From Hoplostethus atlanticus (taxonomy: Eukaryota; Chordata; Actinopteri; Trachichthyiformes; Trachichthyidae): a DNA stretch of 64,000 nucleotides. The notes below the pieces were generated by a model. It was not told the origin of the DNA and did no database searches. It saw nothing but the letters and a program-made list of their open reading frames with translations. Where the stretch lies: NCBI GenBank assembly GCA_034670405.1, contig JAXDDX010000340.1:104051-168050 (forward strand), in the 5' to 3' direction. The translations under genes were made by a program, and so were the position numbers. Shown here one piece after another: positions 37,001-49,833 of the stretch (positions are counted from its first letter, which is position 1; every line of letters starts with the position of its first letter).

Positions 37001-40000
37001 CACCGCCAGCTACTGAGGGGACCAAAAAGCAGACTGTTACCTGAGACTTAACAAAGCTGTGGAGGTTCAGCAGTAAGCCGTTGGCCTCCGGAGTCATTAC
37101 CAGCAATGTGAAATGGGCATCCAACAACAAGCACACCCAGTCCATGATCTGTGATCAAAAACAAAAAGCAAGCACAAAATTAGTACTTCATTTGAAATAG
37201 GGTTTTCAAATTTACTGCATTTCCCCTTTTGTTTCCTGCTATTTTATGGTCCTGATCACACCCCTGCTTCTCTAGTCAACAATAATGAAGATCAAAAGGA
37301 AAAAGTCATGATTAGTGTCACAGTGCCTATCGTCATACTTGTCATTTCAATGTGATTTTTGAGATCTGATTCGAATGGTGATATTTTATGTATGCTGTAT
37401 GCTCACACCACTTGGCCCGCAAATGTGTGTTATGGGTCTCCGGTGGCTGGGTTACTTACTCCCTCGCCATCTATTGACACTGCTTGTGTGCGCATTGCGG
37501 CTGGACTGCATCCAGACTACACAGAACTCTAATCACAGCGCGAGTCGGATCCCTCCCATATCAGCTTTTGAAGATCTGAGAGCAAAATACGATTTCTTTG
37601 CATCCAGTCGTTTCAGTGCAGCCATTTTCATCGGATCACACCCGGACACATTAAGCGACAAGTGTATCTGCAGCTGATCTGCTTTAGGTACAGACCTGTG
37701 TCAGAGTTGGAGATCTCAATCCCAGCATCTGTGTGAACGCATCCTGGGAATATTTCAGATAGAGGAACTGCAGGTACTGGAGGAAAAGCTGATTGGATGG
37801 GAGAGAAAATTAACAATGCAACCACAGCTTTTTGAAAAATTACAGAATATACAGTTGGATTCCCACAAGAACAGATCATCAGATTTTTTTTTTTTTACCG
37901 GGAATGAACCAGGTCTCAAAAAACATCAGATCCTAGTCATTAAAAAACACTTTCCAACTTGTACATTTTCCCAATAGTATACAAGTGATGAACTACTTCC
38001 TAAAAGTGTTAACTCATCAAAATGTACTAAGGGGATGGTATCCACTGTGTTGGCACAAATTAGGACATGAACTCGACTGCTATTATTTTAGCAGAAACAA
38101 TAACAACAAATCTACGAGTCAGCACAGGCAGGCACATATTAATCAATAAGTATGGTAGCTGCTACTCACAATAACCTGCTGAGAGGAGAGGTCTTTTAGA
38201 TGTGGAAGGAGGAAGGTGTCACTGTATGCCGTCTGCAGGACCTCGTTGCTGTGCAGTTATAGTCAAGACTTCATACATTCACATTTTTATGTCTTATTCT
38301 ACTAGACTGTTTTATATATTATGATTTTTTAAGTTTGAGGTAAATTACTGCATCATAGTGAAAGGGAGCATCCCAGCTGTGATAAATAATAATCATAATA
38401 AACAAATAATCAAACAAATCATCATGTGTGTGCACTGAGAGGATACAGTAGTACAGCTTTATGTAGTCCCACTGGACAGGTCTGTCCTGGTTGGGTTGAA
38501 GCCTTCTCCTTGTCCTTTGCTCTGGTCTGTGTGGGGGCGCCACCTCTGCTGACAGCATCTGAACTGTCCTCCTCGAAGGGGGCGGGGCTAAAGCCATTCT
38601 GCAAGCCACCCTGGCCATGCCCACCAGCGATTAGGGCTTCCATGAAGGAGACGCTGTCAGGCTCCAGGCTCACCATCTCGGCATCGCCATCTGGGACACT
38701 GCAGGAGGAACACATGGCGGCTCACTTTAAAAGGTCCCATATTATAAGAACTCAAATTTTGCTCCATTTATATACAAATGATCAAAGATGTTTACTAATG
38801 ACATTGTTAAGATTTTATTCGAGTGGTTAAGTTAAGTTTTTCCAGGCAGTTTCAGTAAATGCATCACAACTGGACTTGGTCCTGATTGGCTCCCTCACTA
38901 AAGAATTCCGCGTTCTAGCTCACCAGATTCAGATTCTAGCTTCTCATCGTTGTGAGCTTTTCAGCCATCAAGGTATTCAACAATTGTTCAATCCTCCTCC
39001 AAATAAAGTTTTAACACCCACAGACCAGTTTTGTTTTGCACCAGCCATGTTTAAGATGTTCACGGAAACTCACGGATGTCGCTTCCTCTTAAGTGAACGA
39101 ACATGAGCAGAAGGAATAGTATGTATTTCAACCAAAGAAAGTCAGTGGTTTAGGTATTAACGCGGTTATCAGTTGCTAATCCTCTCCTATTGAAGAAATT
39201 ATCAAAAGGTTTATACTGGAATGGGCCAGTCTATTCTATCTGAGGTGGTTACATGAGGCATTTTTATTCCCATTTGGCCATCATTCTTATTGTTAATGGA
39301 ATCTGATTATAGGACTAATTTACTCTTATTTCAATCACCTCATATAAAACAACTAAACTGGATTAGAGTATCCTAACTAGCCCTGACTGAAAATTCAAAG
39401 TGCTTGTGGTTTTCTCAAGCATACAAGGAGTTAACAGTCCAATTGCTTTTCAGCTGTGTTGAGTTAATAATTCCAGTGCAGTTGACAGTTTGCAAGTGGC
39501 AGGAAAAAAGCAGCCAACTACGCATTCAAAGTATATAGTATATTCAATGTATAATACGGCTTGACTTTCATCTGCAGCATGCCTCCACCTGTCTATTTGG
39601 ATTCTTTTGTCAGTGAGATGAGGGGGATTCCTGAAATTGAGTTATTGGAAGAATGTCAGAGCGGAACAATAGTGGTTAGAGCACTGCTGAAAGGACAACA
39701 AAGGAAGAACGGTGCCGTGCGTTTCTATGAAAATTAATTTTGAACTGTTGATTTTACCTGATGAAGGTCTTGAGGCAGGCGCAGGTGACAGCTTCAGGGA
39801 CATCAGGGAACAGCTGCAGGCAGAGCTGGCACAGAAAGTAATCCTTCCTCTCGAGGGCTAACAGCAGAAGGTCAGGACACACACTGCGGAAGGCCACACG
39901 GGTCAGTGGTCACATACAACAGAAAGAATAAAAGGTTGAATTTCTCTAACACGGGGTCAGAAATTAAACGGGCTCGGAGAAAAAGACAAATCATGAGATG

Positions 40001-42351
40001 ACCCTGACATTAACGGGGTACTGATATTAAGTACCCTTTTTGAATTTCACCCAGTTCACATTTTTTACTGTCCCCCATGGGCCACCATAGGTGATTTGTG
40101 GGACCCGATGACCAGGAGATTCTTTCCAGTGCATTCTGGGCAAGGGAAACGTAGCGGTTTTCAACAGAAAACAAATGGAAAGTGCAGCCTGAAGCAGTAG
40201 AAGAAAATGCCAACCACACAAAAACCACTGCCTCAACAAACAAAAAAAATAAAATGACCAATATCCTAAAAAAGGCAAAAAGATGGGACTGTTTGGGGAC
40301 AGAGAGTGGGATCACTTTGTCGTGTAAACCTCAGCTGTATTAGAAACATAAGTTGAAAACACGAACTGCCGTTCTCAGTAATGAACATTAACAAATCAAA
40401 ACTGCACTCAATTCACGACCACCTGAACGAAATAATGAAACACAGCACAATTCCTCCTCGCTCCGGATGTTGACTCTCTGGTTAGTTGGGTGCAGCGGTA
40501 AATAAAATTCATGTGAGTTCAGAATCCCTTTCATATGGAATTATTTTTATTAATGACACCATTTATCAGTGTGACTGGTCATTTGTTGTTTATGTGTGTT
40601 TGTACTGAATATGCTTAATGCCACATGTTTATATGTGTAAAATCTCATGTATTAGTATTATCATTATCGCGTCAATTCGCATTTGGTCCAATGTGGCCCG
40701 CTATTACAAATGATCTTGACACACCTCTAGAGCATCAGAGCCTAACTCTTCACATAAAGAGGTCAGATTGTTCTGATTGTTCAGCGTCTTTCCACAAGGA
40801 AACCACTTAGTTCTTTAGCTCCCCAACCCTGCTGCCCTGCCGTACTGACCTGTGGCAGAGGCACTGGGTGTGCACTAGCTGTGCCAGGGTGCTCGGGGGG
40901 TAGAAAGCTGGATCAGCCAAGCTCCGGGACACCAGGCTGGAGGTCAGCTGCCCCACTGAGGGCTGCAGGTCCTGGATATCGGCTCTGGAGAGGAGCCCCG
41001 CCACCTCCCTCTGGACCTCTTCAACTGGCGCTGTCTGAGGGAAGGAAATTAAAACATTGTTTTGTCAGTTGTGTCTTGGTAGAACCTCGATGGCAGTTTT
41101 TTTGTGAGTATTCTGTCAATAGAGGAAATGATTTTATTTCCAACATCGCTATGTTATGCCACATTCTGTCTTCATAGAGGATTGAAAGGCGTCTGGATAA
41201 GCTAGCGTCTAGGAATAAGGTCAACCATAATGCACTTTGTTACCTTGATGAGCTCCAGAACTTGGCCAACTGTGAAAGTAGGCGCTGGTTGGGACTTACG
41301 GATTGTTCTCTGCATGGAAAAAGAAGAATCAAATGAAAGCTCACAGCCTTCTGCTGCATTCAAACCCTGAGCTGTAACTTCAATAGCATCATTTCAGTTT
41401 AGCAAAGCAACTGCAGTTGATGTTAACATGCGACTACTAGCCGCCACTAACGCTAGCTTTTACTAGATACGTTAGTGTGTAAATCAGATGCGTTTTACAA
41501 CAGGACAGTGCTAGCTAGCTAACCAGATACTATGGTTAGCTAGCTAGCAAGCTGACATACAGTACTGTGCAAAAGTCTTAGGTACCCTAGATTTTTACCC
41601 CAAATGTTATTTTTTTGTTTTTTGCGTTACTGTTTTACATTACTGCTCTTTATAGTACATTTTATTATTAAGAAACATTACATTTCAATATTTCTGAAAG
41701 CATTTTCGCTTTATGGAATTGGTTTTACATGTGCCTAAGACTTTTGCACAGTACTGTACATCTGATTGATTTTGTGTTAGATATGTGATAAATTATTAGT
41801 TCTAGTCAAAAGCAGCACAGAAATTGACCAGTTTATTCAATTATGTTGAGACAAGTTGTACATTTAGAAAGACTATTCACACCACTGTTGCCCAAGAAGT
41901 GAGGACCTCCAATATGGCCGCCAGAGGATATGTTATGTCACCTGAAAGCCCTCTGTATTGAGGGAATGCGCCATGATCCCCACGTGAAAGGGAACATTTT
42001 GTATTGCTTGAACTCAAAGTGAATGTGGTGTAATATCCAAAGGGCCATACCGTTTTCCTGGTCTCCACTGGTCTAGAGGGCTGAGCCGTCTCTCCGTGCA
42101 GAACGGTGTTCCAAGATGGTACTGACAGGGGAGCTTTGGACTCTGGAGCCATAACAAAAATACAGAGCAAACTTCTGACTGACTGAACAGTGTAGAAATG
42201 GATTAAAAATAATTAACTACAATACATGACTGTATAGAATAAACATTATAGCAGTATTAATTACTTACTGCTTAATCAATTTGTGTGTCTCATGTGTTTT
42301 TAATAAATACTGCAAACAATTTTCCATCAGGGTTATTATGATTTTATTGTA

Positions 42352-42414
<63 letters not shown>

Positions 42415-42853
42415 AACAACTGTGTCCTCTCACCTTCGGTCCCGGCCTGCCTTAGTTTGCCCAGGGCAGAGGCCAGGGAAGACTTGGGGCACTCATATGG
42501 AATAACAGACAGGGCCTTCCCATGTAGAATGAATAACTTGCTAGAATAACTCCACAGCTAAAACAAAGAGACATGGATACAAACAGGAATTAATACTACA
42601 CTGTAACAGGGGAAACATATAGTTTTGAAAACAGCCAAGAGGGAGAAAGCGAGAGAACATCATTCACGTAACCACGTCCGCCACATAATCTTTCTTTAAA
42701 GGTTGTTGTCAAAATGTAAGAAAATGTCCCTCTAAATGGTTAAAACGTGTTAATGTCATATGTTGCTGCATTATGTAATCGCATCACATTATTGATTACA
42801 TACATACACACATACATGATTATTAGTTAATAAGGGGTGTAACAATATTAATA

Positions 42854-42904
<51 letters not shown>

Positions 42905-43499
42905 CAATTAATAACTGGAGTTATTACATTCTTATCCTTACAAGTCATTTATTAGTGAATATGATTATTACACCATAAAAATGTTACGCCCATGAAGCAA
43001 TAATTGCCTGTTAATGTAATAATGTGATGTTATGAAATTGTCTTTAATTAAGTTGTGTTACATTTTAAAATGCGGTGTAACAACAAGGATTTCCAGTGCA
43101 ACTTTCTACCAATGTCTCAAAATTAATACGCTCATCGTTTAGCGACGTTAAAACACGACATAGACCACCACCAAGTGTAAACTGCTATATCGAGTCATGA
43201 TAAAAATGGTGCCAGTTAGGCTACTGTGTATTTTAGGAGTGTAAACTGCTGACAAGTTGTGAGGAGGGACTGTGAGCCCAGTCACGTTGGAAAGCAGAGG
43301 GGATACTCTACCAAAGTCATACAGTCCTCCATCAACACCCAGCAGCAGGAAGGACAGGGAACTTTGGCCTTTTTTGGGGGGGGGGGGGGTCATTCCCATG
43401 TAATAAGCCAAAGCATTCCTACCTGCCCATAGATTCTGCCCGCCATCTCTTTTCCTGCCTGGAGTGTCTGGAAATTGGTATTCCAGATGCAGAGGAAGT
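34047..43499 (-). CDS. nol11: nol11 exons 8-18: C-terminal helical half
   Basis: Segments [105 protein letters not shown] and [17 protein letters not shown] follow human NOL11 in order. Exon 14 (38447-38698) is the least conserved, an acidic/Ser-rich linker. The stop codon is at 34047-34049. A minus-strand AATAAA at 34018-34023, only about 25 nt past the stop, would give a very short 3' UTR. Others lie at about 33838-33843. Confidence 0.93.
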
Positions 43500-46400
43500 C
43501 TGAGAAATCAAGGACAGAGGACCATTCAGGAAACACGAACACTCACATCAGATATTGGGAGTCGCATTGCTCCAAGTCATCATTTTAATGCATTTATTCC
43601 TAAAACGAGGCCCACATGTCACAATTAAAGGTCCAAAAAAACAAACCTACCATATGTTATTGCTAGCAAGGGCTTGTTTGTGAAGCAAAACTACACTTGA
43701 GTTTATGCTTCCACAGGCTTGGGCAACTGGATGGCTACATTTTGAGGGATCCAGTGGATACTTGCAATCATGGATTGAAAGGAGGTTGATAATGTCCAGG
43801 CCATGTGAAAGCTATCCTATGTATCCTGAAGTCCGGTATAAAATAATTAACAGCATTTTTTTAACAAAAACACTTTAGCTCCTTGGGCAGATAGTGGCTG
43901 CATCCATCAGAGGGGCAAACAGAAACCCAGCTTCCAAAAACAACATTAAACCTTCATAAGTAAGTGGTCCCTCTCAGACCCTCTAGTGATCTGAAATAAT
44001 AGAGACACCGATAAGATTTGAAAGCTCGGATGACTTTGTGTGCCTTGCATGTTTGAAGAAAAGCTCCACTCAGATTCGCTCAATTATGGTTGTCGTGCTT
44101 TAAAAAAAGTCAGATGCTTCAGTATAAATCTGATATTTTGAGGAGGGCGTAGAGGTACAATTCTGCTGGTCATCATTTAGGGGAGTGTAATGAAACGGCA
44201 TTTACCTTCACCAGCTCCGGCGGAGGGATGTGGAACGCCCACCACAGCCACGTGGGCCTCGTCCAGGGCCAGGGCCGAGGCCACCGCCAGCAGGCCCTCC
44301 CCGACAGGCAGACGCAGCAGCAGGCTACGGGGCAGCGGAAGTGCCTGGGACCCCTCCTCGCCCCCTGGGCCCTGCACAGACGCCACACTCTGGTACACGT
44401 GACCATTGGGGTCTGGGTGGTGGGAAAACGATGGAGGGAGAGGAGGAAGAAAGCATTAGAGAAGGGAGAGATCAGAGGGTTGGCGCCTATCTCCATCATC
44501 TAGCATGTCTCCTGCTGGTGTGACACTTCCCGTCGCTCAGTAGGACCCAGATTAATAAAGGTACATTTGAAACTTCAAAATACTTTTGATACTAATCGGA
44601 CACATTCACTGTGAGTATGCGGCCTTGAGCATATTATTCACCTGAAAGCAATAATACACTGTATACCTCATCAGGAAACCAGCTAGCTGCACAACTGAGA
44701 GTCAACATGATTTTGATTTACCACATATAGAGCCAGTTCCACAGACCCGGTCTAATATTCATCTGAGTTATTTAAGGAGCATCGCAGGTCCCGATGCTGT
44801 AACCTCAAATGAACATACCCTGAATTCCTAAAAAGGGACCACAGATAAAAAAACTTGACTCGTTAGCGTAGCTTTTCAATTCAAATATAGGACACAGATT
44901 GTGTGAAAATGTATATTATATTGAGTCCTAGCTGTGGAAGCAAAATTGTGCTTGCTCAGCTATGCATCTGAATTTGTTTTGCCCACATTTAGACCCAAAA
45001 AAAGAAAAAAGTATCCTCACCTATAAAGCGTGGGGCTAATTTCCAAGGTAATGTGTTTAGTTAGCATGCTATCCATTTCAACAAATCTCCAACAACCACA
45101 ATGTTATATCAAGTGTGCATTTAGAATCCAATCATATGTCATCACTGCCTCTTTGTTTTTAATGCAACCCTCTTACATAAAGTGTAATGAGTTGCTGAAA
45201 TTGGCAGTGTCATCGATTCAGCTTGAATAATCTCCTTGTTAAAAAAATAAATAAATCAGAGCCACGTGTCATCCGCTGGGCTCCGACTCCCTTTTGATGT
45301 GGCCCCTTAATCCAAGTCTGTGGCCTGCACTGCAACACAGTCATTAGAAAAAAATGGAAGTAGGAAACGCAGTCTTACAGAGATAGAGCAGGCTGATGTG
45401 TTTTTCCCTGTAGGACACAGAGAAGCTGAGCGGGGAGAGGCCCGGCTCCTCCCTCTCCAGCCTGTACCTCTGCAGGGCGTTGGGGTTCAGCCTCTGCAGG
45501 TAGAGGAAATGATCCCCTTTCTGTCGGGAGACACGGACAGCCAGTCAAGACAAAAAAAGAAAAAAAAAAGAAGAGTAAGCATAACAGACACTTGGTGTTA
45601 TTTGGAAATCAATAATCTGTTTTTTTATGTTGTGAGTCAAAAGCCAAAGAATAAGAAATGATCTTACCTGTTCTGTTGTGAAGATGACGAGCTGCTGTGC
45701 TGCCACAATGGTGGTGCTCCACCTAAGAACAACAGGGGAACACAGGAGACGACGCTACAGGGTTACATGCGTAGTCGACAACAAATATATTCAACCCCTT
45801 AAGGACACATTATGTTCTTGACGATAAACCAACCATGTTCAAACGTCAGGAAATCTTTAATTCTTCATTCATGCCAAGACTTTAAAAAGAGAAAAGATCC
45901 AAAAGGTTTTCTTTGTTTTCTATTGAAGTTTATCGCTCATTGCGTTCTTTGTTTTACATGTGATGAAACTCCTCAGTCTTCGGTTCACCTCCAAAACATC
46001 AACTCCCAGGTCAGTAGTCCGGTGTGAAAAGAATAATAGTCCTAAAACGTTCAAACTACGGGGGACAATGGGTGATTATGATACAGACCTGATGGCCTCA
46101 TCTTGGGCCAGGACCTCCTCTATGGGCTGTTGGGGAGCAGAGAGGAGGGAGTCCAGGAGTCTCACTGCTCCTCTCTGGAACAAAACCACCGGCTCCCCTC
46201 CAGGGACAGAGTGGACCCTCCATACATCAGATGATACCTGGAGAGGACATGAAGGTTGCACGAATGAGAATGTGTTGATAGGATTGTGAGTAGGAAACAA
46301 CAAATTTTGATGGGATCATTTCCAGGATGTCGCCAATTCACACAGGACAAGAGATCAGACTGATCTCCAAAAAAGTACAGAGATGGGAACGTCTACTCCA

Positions 46401-47960
46401 TTTATGCCCTGCCATCACACCAAAAATGTACCCTGCATCATGTACAACTTCCACAATTGACGTTGGCTGCAAGAGCAGGGGAAAAAGTCACAACTGGTGC
46501 CCCCGTAACTTGAATAAACCGCTCCAAATGCTTGGTGTGAATGCACCTGAAGAGCAGAACACCAGGCAAGTTCACACTTACAGTGGCTTTGAAGGCTTTG
46601 TCTAAGAGTATGTCTTCTTCCTTCCAAACTCTGATCACCTAAAAAAAAAAAAAGAGAAAAGAGACAAAGTTGGTAATTTCTTGTCAGACATACAGGTAGT
46701 GCTCAAATAAATTACAATAAAGTGAATGCTTGTGAGGTGTGTTTACGTTCAAAGACCATAGAAAACAGTGGCCAAGCATGCACTAGTGCATCTGCTTCGG
46801 GTTGGCACTCTAATTGCCACCGTACCACCTCACTATTGGCTGGAAGAGTCTACCTTGTTGTCCGTGACTGCCACATACTCCTTGGTCAGTGAGTTGTAAA
46901 CTGCGGCACAGGTCAGAGTCTGTCCTTGTTTCACTGTCCAGCTGCCCAGCGGCTTCTGGTCTGAAACCTGTCAGGACAACAAGAGGGAAGCCCAGTTCAT
47001 AAAATCACTTCATCGGCTTTTCCCAAAGAAGGCCTTCCGGGAGAACTTGGAAAGGAAACAGCATGTACACATAAATGCTCTCTCCTTAAATTAATTCCCC
47101 CAAAGTGGCAATATATCACTGAATGTACTCTGCAAGTGAAAACTGTGGTAGTATGTGAAACACTGTGATGCAGATACTTTGATGGTGAAACGTTCAAGGC
47201 CATACCATGTCAACACCTTTTACGAACCACCATTCAATTCTGCACACATTCAATAAAGCAGCACGACTTGGAGAACTTCTCTCATCCGCTCTCCGCGTTG
47301 AAGTTTGGTGGAAAAATATTGTGACAATAACAAGTGAACCAATTCTGAAAGTTTCAATTTTACTGAAATTAGAGAGGTTGGATTATATGCATGCCGAATT
47401 TATCAGTGGAACCTGCCGATTCAGAAAAAGTCTTAAAATCATGTTTTACCACGTGTGTAACGTTACCGATAAGCAAGGCAACCCTACGGCAGATTTGTTT
47501 CAATGAAGTCTGGCGTGACTATTTCTCCTTATAAGAAAGAGCGGAGCGTGTTACAGCAAACCAAGCGATCTTTTTGTTTACATTTCACGGAATGCGCGTG
47601 ATCGGCGCGTTATGCGCCAAGTTTTGTTCAGTCCGAGGACAGAAAAGCTGTGATGTTTAGAGTGTATACACAGTTAGCTAACGTAGGCTATCTTGTCTAT
47701 TCTGCTGCTGCCTGTCACGGTTGTTTTCAGAGCCCAGTCGCCCAACACGCGAGTTGGGCAGGTCGCATCAGCTGGCGGGGGTCCGGAGAGCCTCCTCTAC
47801 GCAGACACGTTACCTTGTACAGCGTGACCGATCTGGTTGAATCGGTGACGACGACGTGGTCGCTGTCTCTCTCCGCTTCAATCCCCTGAATTCCTGAATC
47901 GGACAGATTTTCAGTTTGTACAAGTCCGCACAACGTGTATCCCTCATACAGCGCAGCCAT
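34047..47960 (-). CDS. nol11: nol11, nucleolar protein 11 (complete, 18 coding exons)
   Basis: Member of the t-UTP part of the small-subunit processome. It acts in the nucleolus in rDNA transcription and 18S pre-rRNA processing, with UTP4 as known partner. Exons in order: 47814-47960, 46854-46967, 46582-46638, 46089-46237, 45668-45722, 45379-45520, 44206-44412, 43423-43499, 42434-42557, 42051-42142, 41244-41309, 40850-41034, 39758-39883, 38447-38698, 38170-38248, 37696-37788, 37041-37148, 34047-34160. The sum is 2187 nt, 728 aa plus stop (human 719). All phases agree. It begins [10 protein letters not shown] and ends YSIEVIELF, like human NOL11. It lies just upstream of bptf on the same strand, as in other vertebrates. 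Confidence 0.96.
34257..35072. mobile_element. TTAA-flanked non-autonomous DNA transposon (element 1)
   Basis: Flanked by TTAA at 34253-34256 and 35073-35076. The ends AGGCAGCCTATGTAAGATTT and (complement) AGGTACACTATATAAGATTT agree at 16 of 20 positions. No ORF. TTAA targets are typical of piggyBac and Kolobok elements; the family is not decided. Confidence 0.65.
35391..35638. mobile_element. Harbinger-like MITE with TTA target duplication, nested
   Basis: The inverted ends TGGTGCATTCCATTGTACTC and (complement) TGGTGCATTCCAGTGTACTC, followed by GGAA, match over about 24 bp with one mismatch. TTA flanks at 35388-35390 and 35639-35641 fit the TWA target of PIF/Harbinger elements. 248 bp, no coding capacity. 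Confidence 0.8.
36633..36729. repeat. Long near-perfect inverted repeat (hairpin)
   Basis: Arms 36633-36669 and 36693-36729 are perfect 37-bp reverse complements. Inside, CCTCA (36670-36674) and TGAGG (36684-36688) pair further, leaving a loop of about 9 nt. A transcript of either strand would fold into a stem of about 42 bp. It lies in the last intron of nol11. Confidence 0.93.
41560..41756. mobile_element. Tc1/mariner-type MITE with TA target duplication
   Basis: Terminal inverted repeats of about 26 bp, CAGTACTGTGCAAAAGTCTT at the left and its complement at the right (one mismatch in the outer 26), flanked by TA on both sides. Total 197 bp, no ORF. It lies in intron 10 of nol11. Confidence 0.9.
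42353..42413 (+). repeat. (ACT)n microsatellite
   Basis: About 20 trinucleotide units in nol11 intron 9, ending about 20 bp before the exon 9 donor (42433). Confidence 0.97.
42850..42902 (+). repeat. (AT)n microsatellite
   Basis: Alternating AT in nol11 intron 8, within an AT-rich palindromic stretch. Confidence 0.95.
44206..47960 (-). CDS. nol11: nol11 exons 1-7: N-terminal beta-propeller-like half
   Basis: Residues 1 to about 290. Recognisable segments are [79 protein letters not shown] and DEAHVAVVG. These match the NOL11 N-terminal domain, which is predicted to form a WD40-like propeller. Exon 3 has only 19 codons. All seven exons are phase-consistent. Confidence 0.93.
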
Positions 47961-47990
47961 GCTGGACGAGAAGAAAGTGCCACTCATGGG

Positions 47991-48001
47991 CCTCGCGAGA
48001 C
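47991..48001. promoter_or_regulatory. nol11: CTCGCGAGA palindrome in the nol11 promoter
   Basis: The sequence CCTCGCGAGAC lies about 30 bp upstream of the nol11 start codon. It is one base short of TCTCGCGAGA, a known core-promoter palindrome of CpG-type housekeeping genes. No TATA box is visible. Confidence 0.6.
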
Positions 48002-49640
48002 TTGCCGTATGTCTGCCAACGAGTCCAAGAGTTGATTTTATCTGCTGGAAGAATTGACAGCACCCTCGTGCGGCATCAGAGAGAACTGCACCCCTTAACT
48101 TCAGATAGTTGCATTAAAGGGGAACATCGGTCATTAAGAACTGATATGATTTAGAAGGTAATAGAATATAACAGAAGAGACTTCCGTCGGATCGTTTGCA
48201 CATTCATTGAGAACATATAGCAAAACCACTATTTATAAAGAGATTCACTTGCTTCCCCCAATGCCGTGCAGCAGCCAATCACAACCCAGCTTCCTATCTT
48301 GAAGGGCTGCTCATAGGAAGGTGTGGTCACTAATCGGACCCTGCAAGCAGCCAAACACCAAGCCCTGAGTATCGTTGGGGTCAGGTACAGAGCATTTATA
48401 TTACAAAGAGAGAGGGGAGATTGCAGGAGAGAAAGAAAAAGAAGTATTTGCTGTTGAGGAAAATAAGAGCATTTGTTCTTAATGGAACAAATGGGCAGAT
48501 GGATAATACCTTTATAGTAAATCCATGAAGGTGTTCTGGCTATTATACAACCATTATTAATACATGTGTGCTGTCTCAACCTTTTTTCTCAACTTATATA
48601 CATAATAGAATAAAAAAAAAACAGGAGAAAGATATTAAAACAAATCACTTGTTACCACTTGTTAGTTTAGCAATTGGTCATGGATTTCTTCGTTTCATTC
48701 ACCCATATTTGTCCCCTCGTTTTACACAGAGGATGGTTCACACTACTTCAACTCGTATATAATTTTATTATCTTTGTTATTGTCTTTGTTTACGTTGTGA
48801 TTTATTGGATTGGAGATAAGTTTACCTCTGGATTTGAATGCCTGGGTTTTTGATGGAACAGCCGACAGTATACTCGATGGCCACTTTATTAGGTAGGCCA
48901 CTCCATTGATGTCAAGAGCTCACTCCTCCAGACAGTGGGCCACGTGTAAACAAAGTATCCAGACAGAGATAGGTTCTGTTATTGTTTGACTAATCATCAA
49001 TGGGCAAGATGCGTGATTTCAACTACTTTGAATGAGGTTTGATCGTTGGGGCAAGACTCAAATGGCCAAACTCCTGGGATTTTCACACACCACAGTGTCT
49101 ACAGTTTACGGAGAAGGTTGTGATAAAGAAAACACATCCAGTCAGTAGCAGTCCTGAGGGCTAAAATGCCTCGTTGATGACAGAGGTCAAAGGAGAATGA
49201 CAAGACACATTCAAGCTAACAAATTTTGGATCCCATTTGCCAAATAGGGACAAATACTGGAATGCTAAGCTAAGTATGGCTGGCTATTTTGTATTTTTTA
49301 AATTGCTACTTCAAAAAGCATCTGAATCCACCTCAACAAATGAAGAAATGAAGAAAGTTTAGAAAGTTTTTTTATTATCTCATAATGGTATTTATTATTG
49401 TTCTTTCTCAAATCTACATCTACAGTATATATGCAGTGGGATTTTCTTTAAATGTATTATTTTCTGACAATTAGTAAAAAATGACCTCTGTGTTATGAGG
49501 CTCCATGTGGGATCAAACCTACAAATCAAAAAGGCTGCTTCAGTTTTGCTGTAAAGGATTTGAGAACCTCCACACTCATCATCTCAAAGGACTACACATT
49601 AATACAGATGGAACCTTAATAATTGTAAGGTTAACACAAA
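48002..49640. other. Intergenic region nol11 / lectin cluster
   Basis: Contains the DNA-transposon relic at 48868-49235. The part 49370-49640 is homologous to the 3' flank of lectin copy C (61050-61430). No gene recognised. Confidence 0.7.
48868..49235 (+). mobile_element. Degenerate Tc/mariner-type DNA transposon relic
   Basis: GGCCACTTTATTAGGTA at the left end and CTCCTGGGATTTTCACACAC followed by GTTTACGGAGAA resemble an abundant fish DNA transposon of the Tc/mariner-IS630 group. No usable transposase frame; the right end is not recognisable. Confidence 0.5.
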
Positions 49641-49833
49641 ATGTATAGACTTTATTTACTTCAAAGCAGAGACAATATTACATTAAAATCAGAAATATTC
49701 TCCCAAGTCAAGAGTTGGCATGGCAAAATCATTCATATAGCTTTCATTAGGCATAAACTATATAACCGCTCCTGCTTTCAGAGGAGGAGCGTATGAGGAT
49801 GTGATTTCAGATCACAACTGGATGAATTGGATC

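Noticed and set aside
34161..47813. snoRNA gene in a nol11 intron, as in human (SNORA38B)
   Set aside because: I could not identify a convincing H/ACA fold or box by eye; a snoRNA covariance search of the introns would decide.
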